From contig NZ_JAJJOE010000008.1 in assembly GCF_020907405.1 (NCBI RefSeq), positions 310,001 through 374,000 on the forward strand: a stretch of 64,000 nt of DNA. Direction: 5' to 3'. The stretch comes from Arthrobacter sp. zg-Y769 (lineage in GTDB: Bacteria > Actinomycetota > Actinomycetes > Actinomycetales > Micrococcaceae). The notes under the pieces are model-generated. The model saw only the letters and a program-made list of their open reading frames with translations. It did no database searches and was not told the origin of the DNA. Positions 8,573 through 16,903 of the stretch are shown here, piece after piece; within the stretch, counting starts at the first letter, position 1, and each line of letters begins with the position of its first letter. Position numbers and translations under genes: made by a program.

Positions 8573-9421
8573 ATGGGGACAATTGAGAACCGCAGTTTGC
8601 ATGCCCTGGTGGATGCCGCCATTGAAGGGCTGCCTCCGGCGGCGCAGGCGGCTCCCCGGTCGATTGTGGAAATAGGATCGGCCCATACCGTGGTCCTGCT
8701 GGACGGCACCGCCGCGGTTCGGATCGGACGGGATCCCGCAACGGCAGCGGCTATGCGGAAGCGGCAGCAGCTGGTGGACAGCATCCCGGAGTCGGTCGGC
8801 TTCATCCTCCCCCGGTCCCTGGGACCGGTCGTGGAAGTCGAGGGTTTTTCGGCTGTCGCCACGCGGCTGATCCCGGGCGGGCCCTGCCCGGCAGGTGAAG
8901 GCGACCCCGGCCAGCTTCAGGACCTGCTCGGCTCGGTGTCCTCCATTGCCACTGAGCCGATCGAGGGGTTGCTGACCGAACCGCTGGTCTTCTGCGGCGG
9001 TGCGGACTGGTATCGGATCCAATGCGAAGAGGTCCTGCCGCGTCTCGATCAGGATGTTCAGGAGCGGGCGGCGGATGCAGTCGCCGCCCTGATGAACCTC
9101 GAACGGGCCTGCGACGTGTTTTCCCATGGTGACCTCGCAGGACACAACGTGTTCTGGGAAGGGAACCGGATAGTCGGGGTCCTGGACTGGGATCTGGCGT
9201 CCCGCAGCGACCGTTCCACCGATCTTGCCTGCATCGGCGCCTGGAACGGGTGGGATAAGCTGCCGCTGATCGCCGGCTCCGCGGACGTGCGCCGGGCTGC
9301 CGTCCGGCGGAACACCTTCCGGCTGCAGCAAGTCGCGTTCGCCTTGGTGAACGGCCGGCCCGCGGACGAGATCGGGAAAGCGGTCGCGCGGGCAAACACC
9401 TGGCTCCGGGAAAGGCTGTAA
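8573..9421 (+). CDS. Phosphotransferase of the APH/choline kinase fold
   Basis: 282 residues. The kinase-like signature is clear: catalytic loop FSHGDLAGHNVFW (HGDxxxxN) and metal-binding LDWDLAS. N-terminal lobe residues around AVRIGRD hold the ATP-binding lysine/arginine region only weakly. These enzymes phosphorylate small molecules such as aminoglycosides, macrolides or sugars; the substrate cannot be assigned from sequence. TAGGTT at 8561-8566 lies 6 nt before the ATG, indicating a leaderless start. The next gene begins 3 nt after the stop, so they form an operon. Confidence 0.82.
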   Translation: MGTIENRSLHALVDAAIEGLPPAAQAAPRSIVEIGSAHTVVLLDGTAAVRIGRDPATAAAMRKRQQLVDSIPESVGFILPRSLGPVVEVEGFSAVATRLIPGGPCPAGEGDPGQLQDLLGSVSSIATEPIEGLLTEPLVFCGGADWYRIQCEEVLPRLDQDVQERAADAVAALMNLERACDVFSHGDLAGHNVFWEGNRIVGVLDWDLASRSDRSTDLACIGAWNGWDKLPLIAGSADVRRAAVRRNTFRLQQVAFALVNGRPADEIGKAVARANTWLRERL

Positions 9422-9424
9422 ACG

Positions 9425-10096
9425 ATGGACTCCAACGAACCTCGCTACCGGACAGGTGCGTTGCGTGTTGTTGTGCCGGGCGCCTGCCTGCTGCTTGGAC
9501 TGGTGGGCATCCTGGCATCAGCCACCGGGTGGGTCCTGGTTATCGGTTCCTGGATCGTCAGTCCCGGGATGGCGGCTATCGCACTGCTCCTGGTAGCACT
9601 GGCGTTCCGGTGGCTCAGCTCGTGGAGCCGGAATGGCGACCACCCGAATACCCGGCCGCGTTCCTCGGTCCCGGCCCTCCTCGCCTCCGCCGCGGTCGCA
9701 AGTCTCGCCTTCGGATCGCTGCTCATTACAGGGACGGAAAGCTTCATCCTGGAGCCCCAGGGGCCGGAGGGCTGCCGCGCAGCGGTGCGGGAGTCCTCGT
9801 TCTTCACGTCCGGAAGCGGCAGGGTTTACGCGGTGGGCCGCTACGGAATCGGCCGGCTGGCCGGCGAGTGGCACACCGACGACGGCTACCGGCCAATCGA
9901 AGCGGGCAACTACACCCTGGCGTGGAACGCCACCGGCGGAGTGCTCACCGTCGACGGCGCTTCCACCTTCAATGGATACCGGCTGGTTGAATCCAGCGAA
10001 TACACCGTACAGCTCGACGCCGAGGGCAACGAACTCAGCGGTTACGTGCCGGCCGGCCCAACCAGTTTCGTGCAGCAGCCGGTCGCCTGCCGATGA
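9425..10096 (+). CDS. Membrane-anchored hypothetical protein
   Basis: 223 residues. Two or three hydrophobic helices in the first 100 residues (VVVPGACLLLGLVGILAS, MAAIALLLVALAFRWL, ALLASAAVASLAFGSLLIT) are followed by an external domain of about 110 residues rich in Gly, Tyr and Thr, with two cysteines (GCRAAVR and the last Cys) that could form a disulfide. No family is recognised. It starts 3 nt after the kinase gene and shares its transcript. It converges with the lipoprotein gene. Confidence 0.65.
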   Translation: MDSNEPRYRTGALRVVVPGACLLLGLVGILASATGWVLVIGSWIVSPGMAAIALLLVALAFRWLSSWSRNGDHPNTRPRSSVPALLASAAVASLAFGSLLITGTESFILEPQGPEGCRAAVRESSFFTSGSGRVYAVGRYGIGRLAGEWHTDDGYRPIEAGNYTLAWNATGGVLTVDGASTFNGYRLVESSEYTVQLDAEGNELSGYVPAGPTSFVQQPVACR

Positions 10097-10112
10097 CGCC
10101 AGCCTGAACGGG

Positions 10113-11489
10113 CTAGTCCACCGGCAGCGCGAAGTAGGTCGGCAGGTCCTCGTACTTGAACATTGCCAGGCCCTCACTGGTGATCGCCGCGGGGAGGTCG
10201 CGCTTCGTCTCGTCGAACTGCGGCACCACCTGCTCCGGGAACTTCAGATACCCGGTTCTATCCCCGGCGGAGTTCCTGCCGTACACCTCGCCCGCGTCGG
10301 AGACCATGACGGGGTGGAAGTCCGACGCCGGGTCGATCCGTTTCTGCTCCCCCGTCGTCAGGTTCACCACCCACTGCGCGTCAACGCCCTGCTCGTTCTG
10401 CCAGTGCATCAGGTACAGCTCACCATTCGGGCTGGCCGCTGTTGCGTATCCGGGCAGCCGGGCCGCCTGGAAGGCACATCCCTGTGCCGCGCCCTCGAAG
10501 ACAACCGGTTGTCCGGTGTGCACGTCGACGGACTCGCACGTCTCGTCGACCTTGCGGACGGAGACGAATGTGGAGCCGAAGACGATGGACCCGGACGGAT
10601 GGTCCGCGAACGTCGTCGACCATTCACCAATGCTGAGCGTTGCCTCCGGCAGACCCTGCTGCGGGTTCGCTGCCCGGGGCGAGCGGTACACATCCACCCC
10701 GTCGATCCGGGCCAGCCAGGACTGCCCCTCGAGTTCCGGAATCTGCTCCAGCGTTCCTGTCTCGGCATTGAGCACCCGGACAAACCCGGGGGTGTCGGGG
10801 CCGGCTGCGATACCGCTTTGCATGCCGAGGCTGCCGTCGGTCGCGGTCAAGGCCAAGGCACCGTTACCGTCATGTGTCGACGTGGGGCGGTAGCCGGCCA
10901 CATCCTCTTCAACGACGGCTGCTTTCCCTGCCGCGTCGACGACGATCAGCTGGGCAACGGGATCAGCGCCACCTTGCCCGGCGCCTGGCTGGAGCGGCAC
11001 GCCGATCTGGTAGAACGTGAAGAATTCCTGCCCATTCTGCCGCACCCGGTCCAGGGCCGGCTCGACGCGCTGTTCCGGGTCCAGGCCGAGGGACGGCGAC
11101 CGATACAGGATGTCGCCGGCACTGTCCGTCACCACGAGTGTCTGGTCCCGGGTCTCCAGATCCTGATCGACGAAGGCAGTCAGGTCGCCGATGACCTCCG
11201 CCCCGGCCCCTTTCCGGGCGTACCAGCCGGCCTGGCTCAGCCACCGCGCCGGCAGTGCACCGGTCGCGTAGGGAAAACCTTCCTCGTAGGAGGCGGGCTT
11301 GCCCAGCGTTGGCCGCTCCGTCGCGGTGGGCTCGGGTGTCCGGGAGGGGCTCGCCGAAACAGCAGCGGGTGTCCGGGACGGCGACGCATCGCCCCCGGCG
11401 GTGGAAGAAGCTGGATCCTGCGACGACGGAGCACAGGCCGTAGCGAGCAGCAGCGCTGCAAGACAAGGCGCGACGACGAGCTTCTTCAT
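10113..11489 (-). CDS. Secreted lipoprotein, unknown
   Basis: 458 residues. A basic start (MKKLV), hydrophobic core and lipobox LLATAC place Cys19 as the lipidated residue. A Ser/Thr/Pro-rich linker of about 45 residues follows, then a domain of nearly 400 residues with repeated short strands such as TLVVTDSAGDILYRSP, VRVLNAETGTLEQIPEL and NLTTGEQKRIDPASDFHP. These are suggestive of a beta-propeller-like surface protein, though no family was recognised. Two cysteines (ETCESVDV and QGCAFQA) may pair. It sits alone between convergent and tandem neighbours. Confidence 0.72.
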   Translation of the reverse strand: MKKLVVAPCLAALLLATACAPSSQDPASSTAGGDASPSRTPAAVSASPSRTPEPTATERPTLGKPASYEEGFPYATGALPARWLSQAGWYARKGAGAEVIGDLTAFVDQDLETRDQTLVVTDSAGDILYRSPSLGLDPEQRVEPALDRVRQNGQEFFTFYQIGVPLQPGAGQGGADPVAQLIVVDAAGKAAVVEEDVAGYRPTSTHDGNGALALTATDGSLGMQSGIAAGPDTPGFVRVLNAETGTLEQIPELEGQSWLARIDGVDVYRSPRAANPQQGLPEATLSIGEWSTTFADHPSGSIVFGSTFVSVRKVDETCESVDVHTGQPVVFEGAAQGCAFQAARLPGYATAASPNGELYLMHWQNEQGVDAQWVVNLTTGEQKRIDPASDFHPVMVSDAGEVYGRNSAGDRTGYLKFPEQVVPQFDETKRDLPAAITSEGLAMFKYEDLPTYFALPVD

Positions 11490-11573
11490 ACTGATTCCCC
11501 CGGTGGTTTCCGAAACCTGGTCATGCCGTCCCGCGTCACATGCCGAACGTGAGACGGGGTTAGTCTAGCGGCC

Positions 11574-11891
11574 CTAACCGCCGCTCTCACCCGGGTCGTG
11601 GGCGGCGAGGAATTGGGTCAGCGTGTCGCGGTGCCGCCCGTAAGCGGTGCGGCCAGCGGGCGTGATCGAGTAGGTCGTGGTGCTGCCACGGCCGCTGCCG
11701 CTCTTACGCACGGAGACGTAGCCAGCGTGATTGAGTGCCGACATGTGCCTGGACAGGTCTGAATCGCTGATCTGGAGTTGCTCGCGCAGGAACGCGAAGT
11801 CGCATGAGGTGCTCGCGGCCACCATGGCGATCGCGGCCAGGCGTTTGGGCTGGTTGAGTGTCGGGTCGAGCCCGTCCAGTGGGGAACTCAT
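11574..11891 (-). CDS. Winged-helix transcriptional regulator (HTH_34 / MarR-like)
   Basis: 105 residues. Recognition region LREQLQISDSDLSRHMSALNHAGYVSVRK is a classic winged helix, followed by the wing RGSTTTYSITPAGRTAY. It resembles the short winged-helix DNA-binding proteins that pair with small membrane proteins in actinobacteria. Its start overlaps the stop of the upstream membrane-protein gene by 4 nt (ATGA), so the pair is co-translated. It most likely represses its own operon at the palindrome near 12371. Confidence 0.82.
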   Translation of the reverse strand: MSSPLDGLDPTLNQPKRLAAIAMVAASTSCDFAFLREQLQISDSDLSRHMSALNHAGYVSVRKSGSGRGSTTTYSITPAGRTAYGRHRDTLTQFLAAHDPGESGG

Positions 11892-12346
11892 GCCATGCGC
11901 TGCCGTACCTGCCGGGCGGCGTTGGGGTACAGCCGGAACTCATAGGCCGAGACGAGAACCAGCGCGGTGAGGAAGACCGCGACCAGCCCGGTGGTATCAC
12001 CGAACCAGCTCCAGATGGCTGCGGAAAGGATCAAGGCGGCCACGGCCAAAACAATGAAGAGCATGTACGCACGCTTGATCTCGGTAGGAGCTACAGCCAT
12101 ACGCGGCCATGTACCCCATCGCGCCCGGATGGTCAGCGTAAGGATCAGCACGGCGGCGACGGCCGCCAGGAGCAGGCCGACGCCCTGAATGATGCGGCCG
12201 TCCCGCAGGAGCGGATACGTTGCAGCAACTGCAGTGAAGTAGGCGGCCATGGCGAACGGATACCACGCAGAGATGCGGGGCGTCTGCGTGAAAGGGGCGG
12301 CAGCAGCGCGGTCGGCGGCACGGAGAGCTGCATCGAAGTTTTCCAT
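11888..12346 (-). CDS. Four-helix membrane protein paired with winged-helix regulator
   Basis: 152 residues with four predicted transmembrane helices (MAAYFTAVAATYPLL, IIQGVGLLLAAVAAVLILTLT, AYMLFIVLAVAALILSAAIW, TGLVAVFLTALVLVSAY). The ATG at 12346 is chosen because the residues encoded between 12346 and 12397 overlap the palindromic promoter region and lack family character. The function is unknown. Pairs of such membrane proteins with HTH_34 regulators are frequent in actinobacteria, where the target is often this gene itself. Confidence 0.72.
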   Translation of the reverse strand: MENFDAALRAADRAAAAPFTQTPRISAWYPFAMAAYFTAVAATYPLLRDGRIIQGVGLLLAAVAAVLILTLTIRARWGTWPRMAVAPTEIKRAYMLFIVLAVAALILSAAIWSWFGDTTGLVAVFLTALVLVSAYEFRLYPNAARQVRQRMA

Positions 12347-12370
12347 ACGAGGAGCATGACACTCACTTAT

Positions 12371-12390
12371 CACTTTCGCAAGTGGAAAGT
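12371..12390. promoter_or_regulatory. Palindromic candidate operator before the membrane/winged-helix operon
   Basis: Two nested inverted repeats: CACTT-TCGC-AAGTG at 12371-12384 and ACTTTC/GAAAGT at 12372-12390. They lie 25 nt upstream of the chosen membrane-protein start and are a natural binding site for the winged-helix regulator encoded in the operon. Confidence 0.5.
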
Positions 12391-12443
12391 ACTCCATGTT
12401 TCCGCGGCTTGGCCCCTCTCCGGTTTCTGGTTAGGCTCGCGGA

Positions 12444-13004
12444 ATGTCTCCCGACCCAATTCCCCAGGTAATCGTGCTGAACGGAGGCTCCAGCTCCGGA
12501 AAGTCCTCGATCGCTCGGGCTCTGCAGGAACTGCTTCCGGGTATCTGGCTGACCTTCGGCGTGGATACCTTCATCGACGCACTTCCCGATCGGGGCGACA
12601 GCCCGCGCGCCGGAATCACTTACGAGCCCGACGGCACGATCTCCTTTACCGCCGAGCACCGGGACCTTGAGCGTGCGTGGTACATGGGATTGAGCAACAT
12701 GGCGCGCTCTGGTGCCCGCTTGATTCTTGATGAGGTTGTCCTCTCAGGCGGCGCCGGTCAGGAGCGTTTGAGAGCGACGTTCAGCGGGATAGCCATGATG
12801 TGGGTGGGAGTGCGCTGCAACTCTGATGTCGCAGCCTTCCGGGAAGGGCAGCGGTCCGACCGCGTGGAAGGCATGGCGCGACACCAGGCCCTGACTGTGC
12901 ATACCGGGGTGGCCTACGATGTCGTTGTCGACACCACAAATCGTAAGACCGAGGCATGCGCCCGGGACATCGCAAATTTACTCCGGTCCGGTTCCCTACT
13001 CTGA
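12444..13004 (+). CDS. Chloramphenicol phosphotransferase-like P-loop kinase
   Basis: 186 residues. Walker A motif LNGGSSSGKSSIA is followed by FGVDTFIDALP, as in the CPT family, where the Asp is the proposed catalytic base, and by LILDEVVLSG. CPT enzymes inactivate chloramphenicol by O-phosphorylation, but many family members in soil actinobacteria have unknown substrates. TAGGCT at 12432-12437, 6 nt before the ATG, points to a leaderless transcript. It converges with the DUF1349 gene. Confidence 0.82.
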   Translation: MSPDPIPQVIVLNGGSSSGKSSIARALQELLPGIWLTFGVDTFIDALPDRGDSPRAGITYEPDGTISFTAEHRDLERAWYMGLSNMARSGARLILDEVVLSGGAGQERLRATFSGIAMMWVGVRCNSDVAAFREGQRSDRVEGMARHQALTVHTGVAYDVVVDTTNRKTEACARDIANLLRSGSLL

Positions 13005-13020
13005 GGCCTCCCGTACTGTC

Positions 13021-13605
13021 TCAGGGATGCAGGTTGATCCCGTCAGAGGGCACAACGCTGAAGTTCGTGAAACGGACGGTCAATCCTCCGCGTTCCGGCG
13101 AGCAGGCCATCAGCCCCACCTGGCAAAGACTTTCCATTGGAAGGTAACCCAGCCGCAGGCTTTTCCAATGTCCGGCCGGGCCGCCGGATTCCAGGTACTG
13201 CACGTGGACCGCGGTGGCCTGACGGGTCAGCCGCAGGGTTATCTCATCCTGGGCCGTTCCGAGAGGAGACAGCGACCAGTCCGAGGTGCCGTTGGTGACC
13301 ACCGTACTGAGCTGAAGCGCGCCGTCGCTGTACTCGACTCCCGCCTTCAGCCACGATCGCTCATCGATCCGGAGCATCAGGCCCGCCTGATCATAGAGCG
13401 AGGTGAAATCGCCGGCCAACGTGACGGTAGCCGTGAAGTCACCGGCAACTTCCGTGGAGAAAAAATGTCCGGTGTCGCGGATGAATCCGTAGTGGGTTTT
13501 CCGCCAGAAATCCGTGGAAGCAGCAGTTTCCAGAGTGAGTGAGTCCCCGTTGTCGTTCCAGCTGCCGGGTTCGTTCAGCCAAAACATGTTCTCGAACATT
13601 TTCAT
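13021..13605 (-). CDS. DUF1349 (regulation of enolase 1-like) domain protein
   Basis: 194 residues. The concanavalin-like DUF1349 fold is suggested by FWLNEPGSW, KTHYGFIRDTGHFF, the strand pattern FTATVTLAGDFTSLYDQAGLMLRID and KAGVEYSDGALQLSTVVTNG. No signal peptide is present. These proteins are related to yeast Ree1; the biochemical role is unknown. Its ATG overlaps the stop of the MFS remnant by ATGA, so it was once the second gene of an MFS-DUF1349 operon whose first gene is now broken. What promoter drives it now is unclear. Confidence 0.78.
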   Translation of the reverse strand: MKMFENMFWLNEPGSWNDNGDSLTLETAASTDFWRKTHYGFIRDTGHFFSTEVAGDFTATVTLAGDFTSLYDQAGLMLRIDERSWLKAGVEYSDGALQLSTVVTNGTSDWSLSPLGTAQDEITLRLTRQATAVHVQYLESGGPAGHWKSLRLGYLPMESLCQVGLMACSPERGGLTVRFTNFSVVPSDGINLHP

Positions 13606-13826
13606 CCATTTCTCGGTTCAGACGTGGAACGGGTACGGCGAAGCATAGACGGCGCAAGCAAAAGGAGGACGACGCCGAGGGCAGCCACCGCGGCCATCGC
13701 ACCGCGCAGCCCTGCCGTGTCCACCCAATTCCCAACATAGACAGGACCAAGCAGGAACCCGAGGTAGGACACGGTCACAAGCAACGACGTCGCCCGTCCC
13801 TGAGCAGCTCCGCGGGTGGGCCTGCA
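13602..13826 (-). pseudogene. 3' remnant of an MFS transporter gene
   Basis: The frame encodes the end of an MFS transporter: RPTRGAAQGRATSLLVTVSY, GFLLGPVYVGNWVD and a last helix AMAAVAALGVVLLLL. Roughly the last 70 residues remain of an expected 400. Upstream similarity stops near 13826, where the exonuclease-bearing segment begins, so the 5' part was lost by insertion or deletion. The stop overlaps the DUF1349 start. Confidence 0.72.
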
Positions 13827-13898
13827 TATAGAGTCGCAGGCCTCTCCAAATAGGACCGGTAGACCTGGAGATTGTTGCCGGTGGGCGACTGGGGGCGA

Positions 13899-16145
13899 CT
13901 ACAAATTCTTGCGGCGCAGCCAGCCACTGAGATTGTAGAACAGGGCGTAGGTCCCTGATCCCACCCGTATTGCACGTCGTCGCGAGCGAGCTGGAAGCAT
14001 AACGCCAACTGGTAGATCTGCCGGAAGGATGACACCCCCCACGGCGTCGCCATCGACATCGTCCTCAGTGATAGTGATGACGCACTCGTCGATAAACCGG
14101 GTCGGATCCATGGCCGTTAGGGATATGTTCTCTCCTGTGTCGGAATCATTCGCGGAGATTTGACCCATGGGCGCCGCGTCGGCCTGACCCGAAACGGTGA
14201 TTTCGTCCGCACCGAGAAAATCGGCTCCAGTCTCGTCATCTACGTGGAGTTTGAGATCCCAGCTGCTGGCGGGGGCAGTACCCTCGTAGAGCGCCCCGTG
14301 CAGCACCTTTAGGTCAGTGACCCAGCGGACACGAAACGTATCTGCAACGGAGGCCGCCTGGATTCGAGCCAGCACCCTCTGCGGTCCCCGAAGCCGAATC
14401 GTCGCCTGAAGCCCGTTGAATGTGACGCCGGGTTCGACGAGCGTGTTCGGCAGCGGCGACAACCCAAGGTCCTGTACCTCGACCTTTACGACGCTTCCGT
14501 GTACTTCGATCCGGATGGTTTGCATCTGCGACGGATCAGGGTCCAGAGGGGGTCCGTCGGGTTGGAGTTCCACCCACATATCGTCCTGATTGGATGCGAT
14601 CGTGAGCTGGTGTTCGACGTCGGGGTCGATGATGATCGCCTCATCGGGGGTGATGCCCGCGTGGCGGTAAGCGAGCACTGTCGCTCTCACAGTTGCGTCT
14701 GTTTCCGCCTGAGCCCGCACGTAGAGCGGCGTAAGCGGGCCGCCAACCCGGTGCACCTCCGCGGCGTAGCCTGGGAACTCCCCCGATGCGGCTATCGGCT
14801 CGGGTTGTCTACCCTCAGGGTCCAACCAGGCAAACGGTGCGGAGAGATCATGGGGTTCGAACACCAAAAAGCGTGAGTCGGTTCCTGTCGGGTCCTTAAT
14901 CTCTACCCGGTAGGTTCCGGGCTCGGTGAGCAGCAACCACCGCGGGGCACCGTTGTCGAGAATCGCATTCCAGTGACCCCATTGCCCCGGATCAAGGGGC
15001 ATCGGCCGGGCCTGTACCGGGGTCCCATGTTCGGCGGGTGGTCCAATAATCGCGTTGACCCCCATATGATCGCTCTCCCACCGGTCGCCGCCGCGTCCGT
15101 TCAGCGGGCCGCGCCCTATGGGAGTGGGTTCCAGAAGTGATGGAGTGCTGGGCGTGAGCATATTGCGCGCGAGCATGATGTGGCGGACCACCGCCGGGCG
15201 CTCCGTCCCGGTCCCGCTGCAGACCATGTCCAGTCGCTGGCGGTCCTGATTCGTCACCGCCAGTTCCTCCGGACTACTGAAAGTCCAACCATCAACGAGT
15301 CTGGCACCGAACCGATTGCTTGCTGGTGTACCCGGGGACCATCCGAAGGTGTGCAGGTACTCTGCACTGCGTGGCGGCGTTCCCGCAGTCGCCGGGACCT
15401 GCGGCTCTGCACGCACGTTGAGATCCCCGCAGGCGACGATCCGGGTCGTGTGAACCACCTCGGCTACTTGCCCGATCAAATCATCCCATTGCTGCAGCTG
15501 TGCCTGACGGATGCCCTCATATGTCGGGTCACCGTCCAACGAATAGTCGGCCTGCAAATGAGACGCCGCGACCACTGTCCGCCCCAACTTAGGTACATCG
15601 AGCGCGAACACTAACCCACCTTTGTCCGACAGCCCATCGGAACCACCTACCTGCTCAAAGACACCGAAGGCAGTGGTTCGCGGGGATGTATCGCCCGGCA
15701 ATGTGAAGGGCACTGGCGCGATTCTGCTAGCCACCGCCAAACCGCTCCCGGCTGGCCCTGACCAACTGGCGACATTCTCCTCGATCACGTCCCGATCGGT
15801 CCAATCCTTTTCCGGGCGCGGCGTCGGCAAATTGTGGCGTATCTCCAAGCTGCCCTCGGTGAATACATAGCCGCCAGCCTGCAACGCATCCCGCATTACC
15901 CACCACGCAGGCAGACTCCACATCTCCTGAAGGCACACAACATCGTAGGGGGCGTCCAGAATCCGCTCGACGAAACGGAGACCCTTGGCCTGCTGCGCGG
16001 TGTCGACAGTGGACAGCTGACCCGTAGCCACCGCATGCAGAAATTCGGTCAGCGCGGCTGCAGCACCCACATAGTCCTTAGCCGCTGCTTTCGCCTGAGT
16101 GTCGGTGAATAGTTGGACATTGAATGTACCGATGCGCAATGCCAT
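13899..16145 (-). CDS. Endonuclease/exonuclease/phosphatase family protein with C-terminal beta domains
   Basis: 748 residues. The N-terminal 340 residues are an EEP (DNase I-like / sphingomyelinase-like) domain with all expected signature residues: Asn in GTFNVQLF, Glu in CLQEMW, His in AASHLQADYS, Asp-Asn in CGDLNVRAEP and the final SDHMG. The rest (about 400 residues) is predicted beta-rich, with segments such as GTYRVEIKDPTGTDSRFLVF, of unknown role. There is no signal peptide. The ATG at 16145 has AGGAG 6 nt upstream and overlaps the stop of an upstream frame (TGATG). The substrate could be nucleic acid or phosphoester lipid. Confidence 0.8.
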   Translation of the reverse strand: MALRIGTFNVQLFTDTQAKAAAKDYVGAAAALTEFLHAVATGQLSTVDTAQQAKGLRFVERILDAPYDVVCLQEMWSLPAWWVMRDALQAGGYVFTEGSLEIRHNLPTPRPEKDWTDRDVIEENVASWSGPAGSGLAVASRIAPVPFTLPGDTSPRTTAFGVFEQVGGSDGLSDKGGLVFALDVPKLGRTVVAASHLQADYSLDGDPTYEGIRQAQLQQWDDLIGQVAEVVHTTRIVACGDLNVRAEPQVPATAGTPPRSAEYLHTFGWSPGTPASNRFGARLVDGWTFSSPEELAVTNQDRQRLDMVCSGTGTERPAVVRHIMLARNMLTPSTPSLLEPTPIGRGPLNGRGGDRWESDHMGVNAIIGPPAEHGTPVQARPMPLDPGQWGHWNAILDNGAPRWLLLTEPGTYRVEIKDPTGTDSRFLVFEPHDLSAPFAWLDPEGRQPEPIAASGEFPGYAAEVHRVGGPLTPLYVRAQAETDATVRATVLAYRHAGITPDEAIIIDPDVEHQLTIASNQDDMWVELQPDGPPLDPDPSQMQTIRIEVHGSVVKVEVQDLGLSPLPNTLVEPGVTFNGLQATIRLRGPQRVLARIQAASVADTFRVRWVTDLKVLHGALYEGTAPASSWDLKLHVDDETGADFLGADEITVSGQADAAPMGQISANDSDTGENISLTAMDPTRFIDECVITITEDDVDGDAVGGVILPADLPVGVMLPARSRRRAIRVGSGTYALFYNLSGWLRRKNL

Positions 16146-16300
16146 CAGGACTCCTGAGCCAGCGAAACAAACCATGTAACGACATTCTCGACCCAACCGC
16201 AAATGTCACTGTCATTCTGAGGCGGGCTCCACTTAGAAGTGATATATGGAGAACCCTTCTCCAGCCTGCGCTCAGGGTCAAAGTTACTCAAGGGGGAGCT
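16145..16300 (-). pseudogene. 3' remnant of a gene coupled to the EEP gene
   Basis: In the frame ending at 16145 about 40 codons read as plausible protein (KGSPYITSKWSPPQND, then CGWVENVVTWFV) and end in a TGA that shares its A with the EEP start codon. The tight TGATG coupling suggests the 3' end of a real partner gene whose 5' part has been lost. The right boundary is approximate. Confidence 0.4.
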
Positions 16301-16332
16301 GGCGCCCGAGGCCACCTCGCCGCATATCTGGG

Positions 16333-16830
16333 ATGCCGATCCCTTTTCCGAGCACTGTGCATCTAGCCGCCTATGATCGCCATGGCAGTGAGACGCAGTG
16401 GCGAAGGCTCCCCTGCACGCTTCGCAGGCGGCCCGCATGCAAGGATGCAGACCAGGAATTCGTCAGGTATGAGGCAACCGAACCGAATGCCCGCGGAGCC
16501 CGGATTGGCATATTCGGGTTAGCCAACGCCCTGGCGCGGGACGGCCGGCTGAACCGTGAAGACTACGAGTGGTGGGCCGACGCCAATGCCTGGTACGACG
16601 CCGCCTACCCGGATCCAAGCACAACCGATCCGGGCATATACGACCGGGGAATCCACCCGCACGCGCAGGCATGGTTTCGGATTTCCGCCGAGCACCTGCT
16701 GGACAGAATCCCCGGATACCTCGGCCTGCTCACCCGGTACGGGATCGACTGGCAGGAAGTGCGGTCAACCGATCCGGGACGGGTTCTCTATGAAGACGAC
16801 GTTCAGGTAGTGGTGGATCCGCACCTATAA
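16333..16830 (+). CDS. Conserved hypothetical protein, possibly 5'-altered
   Basis: Up to 165 residues. The well-formed part begins at about VRYEATEPNARG and runs through IGIFGLANALARDG, YEWWADANAWYDAAYPDPS and DRIPGYLGLLTRYGIDW to the end, with many Trp/Tyr and acidic residues. I recognise this as a conserved actinobacterial hypothetical of about 120 residues, but without a function. No good start codon lies just before the conserved part; the nearest ATG (16333) leads through an arginine-rich stretch that looks non-coding. The original start may have been lost in the rearrangement that brought in the EEP segment. Confidence 0.5.
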   Translation: MPIPFPSTVHLAAYDRHGSETQWRRLPCTLRRRPACKDADQEFVRYEATEPNARGARIGIFGLANALARDGRLNREDYEWWADANAWYDAAYPDPSTTDPGIYDRGIHPHAQAWFRISAEHLLDRIPGYLGLLTRYGIDWQEVRSTDPGRVLYEDDVQVVVDPHL

Positions 16831-16835
16831 AACCC

Positions 16836-16877
16836 TTGACAGCAGGCAGCATGTAAAGCTAACTAGACGTGTAAAGC
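16836..16877 (+). promoter_or_regulatory. Promoter with paired TGTAAAGC operator sites
   Basis: TTGACA at 16836-16841 and a -10-like TAACTA at 16860-16865 are flanked by two exact TGTAAAGC copies (16852-16859 and 16870-16877, 18 bp apart). One copy abuts the -10 on each side. A likely binding site for the XRE regulator in the operon that follows. Confidence 0.55.
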
Positions 16878-16903
16878 GAGCTGTACACCTCGGGAGGCCG
16901 GAA

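Noticed and set aside
9633-11552. Open plus-strand frame of about 640 codons
   Set aside because: It runs out of frame through the membrane protein gene and antisense through the lipoprotein gene; its composition is typical of GC-rich shadow frames.
12444-13004. Chloramphenicol resistance call
   Set aside because: The protein has the CPT fold, but substrate residues cannot be judged; resistance is not claimed.
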